From contig CABHOY010000013.1 of NCBI GenBank assembly GCA_902168105.1, positions 1-64,000 of the forward strand: DNA of 64,000 bases, given 5' to 3'. The notes below the pieces were generated by a model, which saw nothing but the letters and a program-made list of their open reading frames with translations, searched no databases and was not told the origin of the DNA. This document shows, piece after piece, positions 52,897 through 61,644 of the stretch. The translations under genes were made by a program, and so were the position numbers. The stretch is from an uncultured Flavihumibacter sp. GTDB taxonomy: Bacteria; Bacteroidota; Bacteroidia; Chitinophagales; Chitinophagaceae. Within the stretch, counting starts at the first letter, position 1; every line of letters starts with the position of its first letter.

Positions 52897-53304
52897 ATGC
52901 AACAACAAGAAGAAAGAAACTGGGCGCTCGCCATGCACCTGGGTGGTGTTGCCGGAATGCTGTTCATTCCGCCGGCAGGCAATATCATCGTCGCGTTAGT
53001 GCTCTGGCTGGTTAAACGGAGTGAATCCGACTTCCTGAACCAGACAGGAAAAGAAGCACTAAATTTTCAGATCACGCTAAGTATCGTGAACGTGGCGCTT
53101 AACCTGTTCGGTATGATCAACCACTGGGACTGGGCCTGGGGAAGACCTGGCTTTCATTACTGGGATATTACGGATATATCGATCTTCCATGGCACACGTG
53201 GAGTGGTGTATCTGGTGAATATTATATTCTCTATAATTGCGGCGACTAAGGCACATAATGGTATTTTGTATAGGTATCCGTTGAGTTGGAGACTGGTGAA
53301 GTGA
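52897..53304 (+). CDS. DUF4870 domain-containing membrane protein
   Basis: A 135-aa protein with the DUF4870 pattern: NWALAMHLGGVAGMLF at the first helix, NIIVALVLWLVKRSESDFLN (the conserved K.S.F linker), GKEALNFQITLSIVNV at the next helix, and a final helix GVVYLVNIIFSIIAATKA. Three to four membrane spans. Function unknown. A terminator follows 28 bases after the stop. Confidence 0.88.
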   Translation: MQQQEERNWALAMHLGGVAGMLFIPPAGNIIVALVLWLVKRSESDFLNQTGKEALNFQITLSIVNVALNLFGMINHWDWAWGRPGFHYWDITDISIFHGTRGVVYLVNIIFSIIAATKAHNGILYRYPLSWRLVK

Positions 53305-53331
53305 TAATTGACTAAGTTTTTTGTTATTACA

Positions 53332-53358
53332 GGGCTGACCGGAACGGTCGGCCCTTTT
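53332..53358 (+). terminator. Rho-independent terminator after the DUF4870 gene
   Basis: GGGCTGACCG pairs exactly with CGGTCGGCCC around GAA, followed by TTTT. Confidence 0.9.
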
Positions 53359-53456
53359 GTATGGGAGAAATGGATTGTACTAGGAACAAAACATCGGGAC
53401 AATTATCTGATTTAGAGATGTTAGGAACGTTATAAAATATATAAGCACAAAAAAAA

Positions 53457-53849
53457 ATGATTATGAGGGATGCGTTTTTAATAACTGATTCAACGTTTGA
53501 AATATCAGATTTTAGATTATATACAATGGAGGTGTTTGAGTTCGAAGAGGTAGATGAATTTGAAATTGAATATAACATTCCATATGAGCATGAAAGTTAT
53601 TTTTCTATTTCAAAGGATAACAGCATGTTCGATCTAATGGAACCCGACGAACAAAAAATAATAATATCTGAATTTGATAAGTTTAATGTTTTTGCCTGCC
53701 TATTTTATAATTTTCATTATCTACAAAAGTTAGTTGCATCTTTCCCATCCAGTAGAAAGATCCTAATTGATAATGATCACGGAAGAATCATGAAAAGAGA
53801 TGAGTTTTTGAAACTTAATTCGCATGAAGAATTTGTTAAAGAGTTTTAA
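53457..53849 (+). CDS. AT-rich, acidic hypothetical protein, 130 aa
   Basis: A small soluble protein with many Asp and Glu residues (EVFEFEEVDEFEIEYNI) and aromatic clusters (CLFYNFHYLQKL). It has no signal peptide. The end reads KILIDNDHGRIMKRDEFLKL. The base composition is clearly more AT-rich than its neighbours, suggesting transfer. Shape and acidity recall immunity proteins, but no toxin is beside it and I recognise no family. An alternative ATG is at 53463. Confidence 0.6.
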   Translation: MIMRDAFLITDSTFEISDFRLYTMEVFEFEEVDEFEIEYNIPYEHESYFSISKDNSMFDLMEPDEQKIIISEFDKFNVFACLFYNFHYLQKLVASFPSSRKILIDNDHGRIMKRDEFLKLNSHEEFVKEF

Positions 53850-54041
53850 AGTACAACTGGCTTGCGGGGCTAGTTTGGATATGCTTAAGACAAATATGTT
53901 GTCGGAAGGTTTCTTATTATGCAGCGAATGAGGTACCAGGTCACAATGTATAGAACCAGGGCGTTTGGGGGATTGGGTATAAAAAAAACACCCCCTGTCA
54001 CAAAATCCCGCTTTCGCCCTCTATCTGAAAAAGCATATTTT

Positions 54042-54671
54042 ATGACACAAGAAAGCAAACCACAGGCAATTAAAACACTACACTATTTTTCCGGCATTAC
54101 CCTATCCTTATTCATTGGTATTCATCTGATTAACCATTTATATTCATTCGCTGGTCCAGAAGCACATATCGCGCTGATGGAGAAATTCAGGAAAGTATAC
54201 CGGCATCCGGTGGTAGAAAGTATTTTGTTTTTGGTAGTGTTGATCCAGGTGGTGTCAGGTGTCAAGCTACTATTTAATCGTAACGCAAAGACAGTTGCAG
54301 AAAAGATACAGATATATACAGGGCTCTATCTTTCAGTTTTCCTGATCGGTCATGTTGGCGCTGTAATAGAGGCGAGACTGGTGGAGGACCTGGATACCAA
54401 TTTCTATTATACGGTAGCAGGGCTTAATATGAATCCAGCTACATGGTTTTTCATACCCTATTACTTCCTGGATGTTTGTGCTATCAGCCTGCATGTAGCA
54501 TCAATACATTATCTGAAAACTAAGTCGAAGAAGGGAGCCTATCTGATAGGAGGTACTGGTATCCTGGCTGCAGCGCTTATCATTGCAGGGTATACGAACT
54601 TCTTCCATTGGCGGGAAACACCACCAAAAGAGCGTGCATTTATAGAGAAATACTTTGGCAAAGGATATTGA
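54042..54671 (+). CDS. Cytochrome b-like (SdhC/DUF4405-like) membrane protein
   Basis: A 209-aa protein with about five transmembrane helices. Several helices carry paired His that could bind haem: TLHYFSGITLSLFIGIHLINHLY, VYRHPVVESILFLVVL and VFLIGHVGAVIEA, followed by DVCAISLHVASIHYLK. The arrangement resembles succinate dehydrogenase/fumarate reductase cytochrome b subunits, but no SdhA or SdhB gene is near. The ATG at 54042 was chosen because upstream in-frame residues are basic and non-conserved. It converges on the sigma factor gene, 2 bases away. Confidence 0.7.
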   Translation: MTQESKPQAIKTLHYFSGITLSLFIGIHLINHLYSFAGPEAHIALMEKFRKVYRHPVVESILFLVVLIQVVSGVKLLFNRNAKTVAEKIQIYTGLYLSVFLIGHVGAVIEARLVEDLDTNFYYTVAGLNMNPATWFFIPYYFLDVCAISLHVASIHYLKTKSKKGAYLIGGTGILAAALIIAGYTNFFHWRETPPKERAFIEKYFGKGY

Positions 54672-54673
54672 TA

Positions 54674-55534
54674 TCAGAGAAGGTATTTCATTTTATCGGG
54701 GTTTCTGATGCCGAACAAATGACTGATCTTATTATCCTGGTCGAAAACCGGAATCAGGATGGTATCAAGATCGTTAGTCAGTTTGTTCTCAAACAGGACC
54801 CCGGTTTCCATATTTACTTCTTTCATAGTAAACGACAAGTCCTTACCAAATTTAAGGGCGCCATTGGCCAGATACATCATTACACTATCCAGACCAGAGA
54901 CAGGTTTCATCGCAGTAGAAGCCTTGCCGCCACCGTCCATGAAGAGGGTGACCTCTTTTGACAGATAGGTTTCCAGCTGTTTAACATCGCCGTTTAAACA
55001 TGCGGTAATAAATGCCCTGGTCATTTCCTCCTTCTCTAAATTAGAAGGACTATATTTTACTTTACCGGTTTTGAGTTTTTCTTTAGCCCGGTGTAATTGT
55101 TGCCTGCAATTGGCTTCATTGATACCAACCAGGGAAGCTATTTCATCATAGTCATAATCGAAGCTTTCACGAAGCAGGAAAACAGCTCTTTCCTGAGGAT
55201 TAAGTTTCTGCAGTAATACTAACAATGCATAGGAAATGTCACTCTTCTGCAGATCTGGGAAACGTTCATGGGCGAGAGGCTCGGGAAGATTGATGCCCGG
55301 GTATACTACATTCTTTCTTTTTTCCAGTATATTGAAGCATGCATGAATAACTGAGCGGACAAGGTATCTTTCGGGATCCTTTATATTGTCTAATGGCTGA
55401 CGTGAAAAGGAAATATAAATGTCGTTTAAAACATCCTCCGCATCACTTACGCTTTCGGTCATTTTGTATGCCAATCCATGTAGTCTGGATTTCTGTTTTA
55501 GGAAGAGTGATAAATGAGCCTGGCTATCTGACAT
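54674..55534 (-). CDS. ECF41-type RNA polymerase sigma factor with SnoaL-like C-terminal domain
   Basis: A 286-aa sigma factor. Sigma-2 region: FLKQKSRLHGLAYKMTESVSDAEDVLNDIYISF (first part HGLAYKMTESVSDAEDVLND). Sigma-4: LLQKLNPQERAVFLLRESFDYDYDEIASLVG and NCRQQLHRAKEKL. Two ECF41 hallmarks are present: INLPEPL (the WLPEPL-like motif) between sigma regions, and DGGGK in the C-terminal SnoaL-like domain (about 160-286). In this class the C-terminal domain controls activity without a separate anti-sigma. The ECF41 target gene is usually adjacent; here the only neighbour is the convergent cytochrome-b-like gene. The ATG at 55534 fits the usual opening. Confidence 0.9.
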   Translation of the reverse strand: MSDSQAHLSLFLKQKSRLHGLAYKMTESVSDAEDVLNDIYISFSRQPLDNIKDPERYLVRSVIHACFNILEKRKNVVYPGINLPEPLAHERFPDLQKSDISYALLVLLQKLNPQERAVFLLRESFDYDYDEIASLVGINEANCRQQLHRAKEKLKTGKVKYSPSNLEKEEMTRAFITACLNGDVKQLETYLSKEVTLFMDGGGKASTAMKPVSGLDSVMMYLANGALKFGKDLSFTMKEVNMETGVLFENKLTNDLDTILIPVFDQDNKISHLFGIRNPDKMKYLL

Positions 55535-55578
55535 TGTATACGGAATGAGTCTCAAAAATAATTCTAATAGTTGGTAAT

Positions 55579-55617
55579 AAATAAAGGCGTCCTGGTATTA
55601 CCGGGACGCCTTTATTT
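55579..55617 (-). terminator. Rho-independent terminator for the S8 peptidase gene
   Basis: AAATAAAGGCGTCC pairs exactly with GGACGCCTTTATTT. On the minus strand it follows the peptidase stop by about 17 bases. Confidence 0.85.
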
Positions 55618-55633
55618 TATAAGATAAGAGATG

Positions 55634-57331
55634 TTATCCTTTCTTAACGGACTCCATCTTCATTTTCTTTTTCTTCTTTGACTTATGATCTTTATTGGCT
55701 TCAATACTATCCGCCAGTTTCAATGCATCATACGCATTCACAAGGCCACCGGAAATAGACAGATCAGCGAAAGGGACTTTCACATCACCCGCTCCTGGCT
55801 TGTTCACATCCTTCGTACTGTCAGGTAACGGAGTGGCTGATTTCATCAGGATGTACTTCAGCTGTTGTGCAGAGAGATCAGGATGGTAGGAGAGCACCAG
55901 TGCCGCTACACCTGCCACTACTGGAGCCGCCATACTGGTTCCGCTGGCATTGCCGTATTTGTTGCCGCCGGGAACAGTAGAATAGATCTGTACACCTGGC
56001 GCGAAGAGGTCTACATTCTTCTTGCCGTAGTTAGAGAAGCTGGCTACTTTACCAGTCTTACCATTAGCACTTGCGCCAACTGTGATGTAGTTATTAGCTC
56101 TCGGTGAATGATTCGCATAATCAGGGTTCGGGAAGTTGTCGACAATGTCGTTGTCATTTCCATCGTTACCTGCAGCATGTACGAGTAATACACCTTTCTC
56201 TTCCGCATATTTTACAGCAGCATCTACCCAATCTTTGTGAGGAGAGAAGCCTTTACCAAAGCTCATATTCACTACACGTGCACCATTGTCTACTGCATAA
56301 CGGATAGCCAGGGCCACGTCTTTATCGCGTTCATCGCCATCAGGAACAGCTTTCACCATCATGATGCGCACATTGTCGTTAATACCATCTATACCCACGC
56401 CATTGTTCCTTGCAGCAGCAATGATACCGGAAACGTGCGTGCCGTGAAAGCCGAACTGTCCCATTACGTCGTTGTTGCCATAGTACTTGTCGTTAATATC
56501 GTTGACATTGTCTCCGACAATATCGGCACGTTTATCAACCGGAGCTTCGCTGTCGGCCATATCAGCCTTCTTCTTCAACTCAGCCAGGTATTCGTCAAAC
56601 TCTGATTTAAGTTCTGAGTAGTTGAGGTTTTCTTCGCCTGTATTCTGGAAGATGCGGAGTAAGAATTTCTTGGCCACCATTACATCGGCGTCGGAAGTTT
56701 GTATGCTATCCAGTTTTGCGGCGTTAAAATCATTCTGGTGCAGGTAACCGGTTATCAGTGTCTCGCATTTACGCAAACTTTCTTGCAGTTTCAGCATGGT
56801 CTTGTAGGTTACCTTGCTTTCACCGGAAGGTTTGGACACTTTGCCCTGTAATCTCTGCCAGTAGCCATATTCCTTGGATTGTTTATCAAGGACGGAGTCA
56901 GGATTGCCATAAAGGTTCTTATAGCGATAATATTCGCGGGTAGCTTCGTCACTATCCTCTTTCACGCTGCGACCATCTTTACCACCCAGGAAGTTCCATC
57001 CATGAATGTCATCGACATAACCGTTCTTGTCATCGTCAATGCCGTTACCAGGAATTTCCTTCGGGTTCACCCAAAGAATGGATTTCAGGTCCTCGTGAAG
57101 TGTGTCAATCCCGGAATCTATAACCGCGACCAGTATAGGGCTGCCTTTTTTCCCTTTCAGGAGTTCAGCATATGCTTTCTCAACACCGGTGCCGTAAACA
57201 CTGTCCTGCGCATAGTTCAATAGGTGCCAGTTCCTGGGAGTCGCTGTAGATTGGGCATAAGTCGGGTTAGCGGTAATAGCAGCCATCAACACACCACCAG
57301 CCATGACTGCCATAGCTCTGTTAGATTTCAT
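55634..57331 (-). CDS. Secreted S8 family (subtilisin-like) serine peptidase
   Basis: A 565-aa peptidase with signal peptide AVMAGGVLMAAITANPTYA. The catalytic triad is in order: Asp in VAVIDSGIDTLHEDL (D72), His in GFHGTHVSGIIAA (about 297) and Ser in NASGTSMAAPVVAGVAAL (about 465). A large insertion between Asp and His (about 100-285, mostly helical and charged) is longer than in plain subtilisins. The C-terminus is Lys-rich (DHKSKKKKKMKMESVKKG). There is no recognisable T9SS tag, so it is probably periplasmic or secreted by the general route. Confidence 0.93.
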   Translation of the reverse strand: MKSNRAMAVMAGGVLMAAITANPTYAQSTATPRNWHLLNYAQDSVYGTGVEKAYAELLKGKKGSPILVAVIDSGIDTLHEDLKSILWVNPKEIPGNGIDDDKNGYVDDIHGWNFLGGKDGRSVKEDSDEATREYYRYKNLYGNPDSVLDKQSKEYGYWQRLQGKVSKPSGESKVTYKTMLKLQESLRKCETLITGYLHQNDFNAAKLDSIQTSDADVMVAKKFLLRIFQNTGEENLNYSELKSEFDEYLAELKKKADMADSEAPVDKRADIVGDNVNDINDKYYGNNDVMGQFGFHGTHVSGIIAAARNNGVGIDGINDNVRIMMVKAVPDGDERDKDVALAIRYAVDNGARVVNMSFGKGFSPHKDWVDAAVKYAEEKGVLLVHAAGNDGNDNDIVDNFPNPDYANHSPRANNYITVGASANGKTGKVASFSNYGKKNVDLFAPGVQIYSTVPGGNKYGNASGTSMAAPVVAGVAALVLSYHPDLSAQQLKYILMKSATPLPDSTKDVNKPGAGDVKVPFADLSISGGLVNAYDALKLADSIEANKDHKSKKKKKMKMESVKKG

Positions 57332-58204
57332 CAGTCTGTTTTTTTCTCAATAAGCTTTACAAATCAAAAACCAATTTAGGTTAAAGTTATGCAAATTGTA
57401 AGGGAATAAGGTACGTTAAATGATGAACGAGTGAATACAATATGCCAACAGCCGATTAACTGGATAGCCGTTTACGTGACAATTGCCAACATGATAGAAG
57501 TGCCTGTAACTCAATCGGGTTCGCTCATTTACTGTTAATTTAATAATTAAATGAATATGAACGAAATTTTCTTTTGGAAGAGAGAGGATGATATATTGAA
57601 GCCGGAGGAAGTTAAAACAGTATCAGTCTGGTACGTTATTTTAAACGCTGTTTTAAGCTGAAACAATCTGCCAGTAAGGATCTTGCAATTTGGATAGTAC
57701 GTACATAGAACTAAGGTAGAACAAGCAGAGAAGAAGCGTAGAAGAAGCAATGTAACTGTAAAGAGACTTTTTTAGTATTATTTTAACATCAGCTGACTGA
57801 ACGAAGCTATCCGGCGAAGCGCTATTACCTTCCAAATGAAAGTCTTACATATCTGTGCTGGTATCAAGCTTATAACTGCGACCGTTCGTAAAAAAATACT
57901 TGCAAATACCACAAAAGTAGAATATGAAATTCCGGAAAAAAGTGTAATATTTAGAGCTGGAAGAGTACTTGATAACTTTCCAAGTTATAATTACTTTTCT
58001 CATAAGCATGGTTTCCGTTTAACGAAAAAGCGAGGTTCTCTAACCTCGCTATTCTTTTTGATCTACATTGTTCGCTCACATGCAATTGTGAAAGAAAGGT
58101 ACTGCTCTTACAAGCCAATTATATTGCAATTAATATCAGTTTAAAAGTTATCCGCATATTAAACGGTATGTTATTCCAGTTATTGTGCAGGCACTAAAAA
58201 CTTT
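57332..58204. other. Gene-free AT-rich region, about 870 bases
   Basis: No ORF here has a recognisable motif or good codon pattern. ORFs at 57653-57835 (minus, 60 aa, one hydrophobic stretch) and 57836-58144 (plus, 102 aa) start back to back but look accidental. The region must hold the promoter of the subtilase. A bidirectional terminator lies at 58024-58059. Confidence 0.4.
58024..58059. terminator. Bidirectional terminator after the ALDH7 gene
   Basis: AGCGAGGTT (58029-58037) pairs with AACCTCGCT (58042-58050), with A-runs on the left and T-runs on the right, so it works on either strand. It is about 150 bases beyond the ALDH7 stop on the minus strand. Confidence 0.7.
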
Positions 58205-59734
58205 TTACAGATCAAATTTAATACCCTGCGCCAATGGCAAATGGGTAGAATAATTGATCGTATTTGTTTGTCTGCGCATATAAGCTCTCCACGCGTCTGA
58301 CCCGCTTTCCCTACCACCGCCGGTTTCCTTCTCGCCACCGAAAGCACCGCCAATCTCTGCGCCGGAAGTTCCTATATTGACGTTTGCAATTCCGCAGTCA
58401 GATCCTGACTGTGACAGGAATAGCTCCGCTTCACGCAGGTTCAGTGTCATGATTGCGGAAGACAATCCCTGTGGTACGGCGTTCTGCATAGCGATAGCCT
58501 CTTCTATATTGTTGTATTTCATCACGTACAGGATTGGTGCAAAGGTCTCGTGCTGTACGATGGAATAGGTGTTCTCTACGGCGGCGATACAGGGTTTCAC
58601 GTAACAACCAGAGGTATATTCGCCACCTGAAAGTACGCCTCCTTCCACCATGAAGCTGCCACCCTGGGCCTTGATCTTTTCGATGGATTCCTGGTAAAGG
58701 CGCACGGCGTCTTTATCGATCAATGGTCCTACGTGATTATGTTCGTCCAGCGGATTACCGATACGCAGTTGCTGGTATGCCTTCACTAATTTCTGCGTAA
58801 AGGCCTCATAAACACTCTCATGAATGATCAGCCTGCGGGTACTGGTACAACGTTGTCCGGCGGTACCTACGGCCCCGAAAACGCAGCCTATGAGGCTCAT
58901 ATCGAGGTCGGCATTGGCTGAGATAATGATGGCGTTATTACCACCCAGTTCGAGCAATGCACGTCCCAGACGGGCACCTACTACACTGCCCACCGCTTTT
59001 CCCATACGGGTAGAACCTGTGGCGGATATCAACGGCACACGCGTGTCTGCCGCCATCCACTCACCGACTTCACGACCGCCTGTCACCAGGCAGCAAACGC
59101 CTTCCGGTACCTTGTTGGTCTTGAGTACGTCATGTACAATATGCTGACAGGCGATAGCCGACAAAGGGGTCTTTTCTGATGGTTTCCAGACGCATACGTC
59201 GCCGCAAACCCATGCAAGCATCGCATTCCAGCTCCACACCGCTACAGGGAAATTAAAGGCGGATATGATGCCTGTAACGCCCAGCGGATGCCATTGCTCG
59301 TACATCCTGTGACCCGGACGTTCAGAATGCATGGTCAGCCCGTGTAACTGGCGGGAAAGCCCAACCGCGAAATCGCATATATCGATCATTTCCTGTACTT
59401 CTCCATAACCTTCCTGGAGGCTTTTGCCCATTTCGTAAGACACCAGTTTGCCCAGCGGCTCTTTGTTCTTACGGAGCGCTTCACCTATCTGCCGCACCAC
59501 CTCACCACGGCGGGGGGCTGGCCACAGGCGCCATTCCTTAAAGGCTTCTTCCGCTTTTGCGATCACCGCGTCATAATCGGCACGGCTGGCCGCTTTGACA
59601 GTCGCTATATCTTTTCCATCCACCGGAGATGAAGCGGGAATGTTTTCACCCTTCGCATCCAGCCAGTTAAGCCCTGTGCTGACGCCACTGTTTACATTGC
59701 TGATTTGCAGTTGTTGCAGAATATCCTGGATCAT
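58205..59734 (-). CDS. ALDH7-type aldehyde dehydrogenase (alpha-aminoadipate semialdehyde dehydrogenase-like)
   Basis: A 509-aa NAD(P)-dependent dehydrogenase of the antiquitin group. The catalytic Cys is in TAGQRCTSTRRLI and the general base Glu in ALLELGGNNAIII. ISAFNFPVAVWSWNAMLAWVCGD, STGSTRMG-type ISATGSTRMGKAVG and GGAFGGEKETGGGRESGSDAW (first part GGAFGGEKETGGGRESG) near the end are ALDH7 features. It would oxidise alpha-aminoadipate semialdehyde to 2-aminoadipate in lysine degradation. The DUF1338 gene just upstream on the same strand supports this. The intergenic terminator between them means separate transcripts are possible. Confidence 0.92.
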   Translation of the reverse strand: MIQDILQQLQISNVNSGVSTGLNWLDAKGENIPASSPVDGKDIATVKAASRADYDAVIAKAEEAFKEWRLWPAPRRGEVVRQIGEALRKNKEPLGKLVSYEMGKSLQEGYGEVQEMIDICDFAVGLSRQLHGLTMHSERPGHRMYEQWHPLGVTGIISAFNFPVAVWSWNAMLAWVCGDVCVWKPSEKTPLSAIACQHIVHDVLKTNKVPEGVCCLVTGGREVGEWMAADTRVPLISATGSTRMGKAVGSVVGARLGRALLELGGNNAIIISANADLDMSLIGCVFGAVGTAGQRCTSTRRLIIHESVYEAFTQKLVKAYQQLRIGNPLDEHNHVGPLIDKDAVRLYQESIEKIKAQGGSFMVEGGVLSGGEYTSGCYVKPCIAAVENTYSIVQHETFAPILYVMKYNNIEEAIAMQNAVPQGLSSAIMTLNLREAELFLSQSGSDCGIANVNIGTSGAEIGGAFGGEKETGGGRESGSDAWRAYMRRQTNTINYSTHLPLAQGIKFDL

Positions 59735-59810
59735 TTTGTACTGTTTATGCCATGCGGGACACGGCGTGTTTTGGATGTATGAGTTAACCTATGAAGGAGT
59801 CATTTCCATA

Positions 59811-59863
59811 AAAAAAGGATGCCGGGCCTGCGGGATTTGTTTTATCTCCCGTTTTCCCGGCAA
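59811..59863 (-). terminator. Rho-independent terminator after the DUF1338 gene
   Basis: Nested stem: TGCCGGG (59820-59826) pairs with CCCGGCA (59856-59862), and CGGGA with TCCCG inside. On the minus strand it ends in a run of T. Confidence 0.7.
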
Positions 59864-59870
59864 CCCCTGG

Positions 59871-60758
59871 TTATTGTTTATTCGTCTGTGAACTATAAGT
59901 GCTTTCGAAAATGCGGTCCGCATTGCCTGCTTCAAAACCTTCCCGGCGATATTCACGGGTGATCTTATCGGCAGGCAGGTCTGCAAACTGCGGCAATACC
60001 TTGCGCTCTGCAAATTCTACATAAGACCCTGCGATTTTCTGTGTCTCATTGCCGGCAAAGGTAGCAGGGATCATTTTGGCCACCGTACTGCTTTGCAGCA
60101 GTAATCCGTCAGGACTTGTTTTGATTTTACCGCCTGCGTTATTCAGCGAAAATCCCTCTTTTTCAAGGAAGTTATTGAAATCGGCTACGGTATTGTAACC
60201 GGCAGGCAGGTTCTGAAGGCTGATAGTGAAATGGTTCAGGTAATATCTGTTATAGATCACCCAGGCCGCATATTCACTCTCCGCTGCCAGCGCCTGGTAG
60301 TCTTCCAGGGTAGGTGTGCGCCATAAGGAACTATGCAGGAACATATCTACCGCCGGCCCGTCGTCCAGGTTGAGATTGCTTACAGGGTCCACCAGTACCT
60401 CTTTGGTATAACTGGTAATGATCTGTTGCGCCTGCTCACTCAGGTCTTTGACACGAAGCTCGCTGACGAAGATGCGTGGGTAGTTTGGCTTTGGTGGTGC
60501 ATACCAGAAAGCGTCCAGCTTCTTTTCTTTAAAGTGATAAGCGTCCCGTTTAGTGTAACCATAGTGGAGGAAGATCTTTTCCAGCGACTGTATCCCGAGC
60601 TCGGGTACACCTATTGTGCGGAAGGCAATATGGTCATTCTCAATGTCTTCCGGAACCTCAATGAGATTCTCCGTGATCATGGCGGCGATAATCGCTGCAA
60701 CGTCAGGAACGCGTTCCTGATAGCGTTGCATCAGACCGCTAAGAACATAGTCTAACAT
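59871..60758 (-). CDS. DUF1338 protein, candidate 2-oxoadipate dioxygenase/decarboxylase
   Basis: A 295-aa member of the HglS/YdcJ family. In the characterised Pseudomonas enzyme HglS the metal ligands are two His and one Glu, with a substrate Arg four residues after the first His. The same arrangement is visible here: H43 and R47 in NDHIAFRTIG, H177 in YYLNHFTISL, and E249 in AGSYVEFAERKV. HglS turns 2-oxoadipate into D-2-hydroxyglutarate. This protein is shorter than HglS. Its neighbour is the ALDH7 gene, which would make 2-aminoadipate two steps before. The pairing strongly suggests lysine catabolism, though activity is inferred. Confidence 0.85.
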   Translation of the reverse strand: MLDYVLSGLMQRYQERVPDVAAIIAAMITENLIEVPEDIENDHIAFRTIGVPELGIQSLEKIFLHYGYTKRDAYHFKEKKLDAFWYAPPKPNYPRIFVSELRVKDLSEQAQQIITSYTKEVLVDPVSNLNLDDGPAVDMFLHSSLWRTPTLEDYQALAAESEYAAWVIYNRYYLNHFTISLQNLPAGYNTVADFNNFLEKEGFSLNNAGGKIKTSPDGLLLQSSTVAKMIPATFAGNETQKIAGSYVEFAERKVLPQFADLPADKITREYRREGFEAGNADRIFESTYSSQTNKQ

Positions 60759-60767
60759 AAAACAATT

Positions 60768-61583
60768 TTAATATTGTTCGTTATCGTTCGGAAAGTCTTT
60801 AGCTTTCACATCGTGGATATATTGTTGCGATGCCTTGTAAATTTCGTCATATAAATTGAGATAACGGCGCAGGAAACGGGGCTTGAAGTCTTTATTGATA
60901 CCCAGGAGGTCATGCATTACTAATACCTGACCGTCCACATACTTACCGGCGCCGATACCTATTACCGGGATCCGTAGTGCTTCTGCTACCTGTTTGGCCA
61001 GGATGGCAGGGATCTTTTCCAGTACAAGGGCAAAACAGCCTGCGTCCTGGAGCAGACGGGCATCGTTGAGCAGTTTCTGTGCTTCCGCTTCTTCAGTGGC
61101 TCTAACTGTATATGTGCCAAATTTATTGATAGACTGAGGAGTAAGGCCCAGATGACCCATTACCGGTACACCTGCAGATATGATACGTTTTACGGATTCA
61201 ATGATCTCTTCTCCACCTTCTATCTTTACCCCATGCGCGCTGGTTTCCTTCATAATACGGATGGTAGATGCCAGTGCTTCCTTGGAGTTGCCCTGGTAGG
61301 TACCAAAAGGAAGGTCGACGACCACAAAGCAGCGCTTAATTGCCCTTACCACAGAAGCTCCGTGATAGATCATCTGGTCCAGTGTTATAGGAAGTGTTGT
61401 TTCAAAGCCAGCCATCACATTGGATGCAGAATCGCCTACGAGCAGGATGTCCATACCGGCATCGTCAAAAATGCGGGCCATGGAATAGTCATAAGCTGTG
61501 ATCATGGAGATCTTCTCTCCATCGTCCTTCATTTTCTGCAATATATGTGTCGTGATCCGTTTAACTTCTTTGTGCGTAGACAT
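60768..61583 (-). CDS. panB: 3-methyl-2-oxobutanoate hydroxymethyltransferase (ketopantoate hydroxymethyltransferase)
   Basis: A 271-aa enzyme making ketopantoate for pantothenate and coenzyme [34 protein letters not shown] (first part [16 protein letters not shown]) is the metal-binding opening with its Asp residues. [59 protein letters not shown] and [24 protein letters not shown] complete the pattern. It begins 62 bases from the ppx gene and ends 9 bases from the DUF1338 start on the same strand, so panB and the DUF1338 gene may be one transcript. Confidence 0.96.
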   Translation of the reverse strand: MSTHKEVKRITTHILQKMKDDGEKISMITAYDYSMARIFDDAGMDILLVGDSASNVMAGFETTLPITLDQMIYHGASVVRAIKRCFVVVDLPFGTYQGNSKEALASTIRIMKETSAHGVKIEGGEEIIESVKRIISAGVPVMGHLGLTPQSINKFGTYTVRATEEAEAQKLLNDARLLQDAGCFALVLEKIPAILAKQVAEALRIPVIGIGAGKYVDGQVLVMHDLLGINKDFKPRFLRRYLNLYDEIYKASQQYIHDVKAKDFPNDNEQY

Positions 61584-61644
61584 CCGAGACAGATTAATAG
61601 TTAATTACTAAAAAGCGCGCGTAAGGTAAACTATTATTTGGAAA

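Noticed and set aside
57653..58144. Back-to-back small ORFs in the subtilase upstream region
   Set aside because: One has a hydrophobic stretch, but neither has recognisable motifs or convincing codon use.
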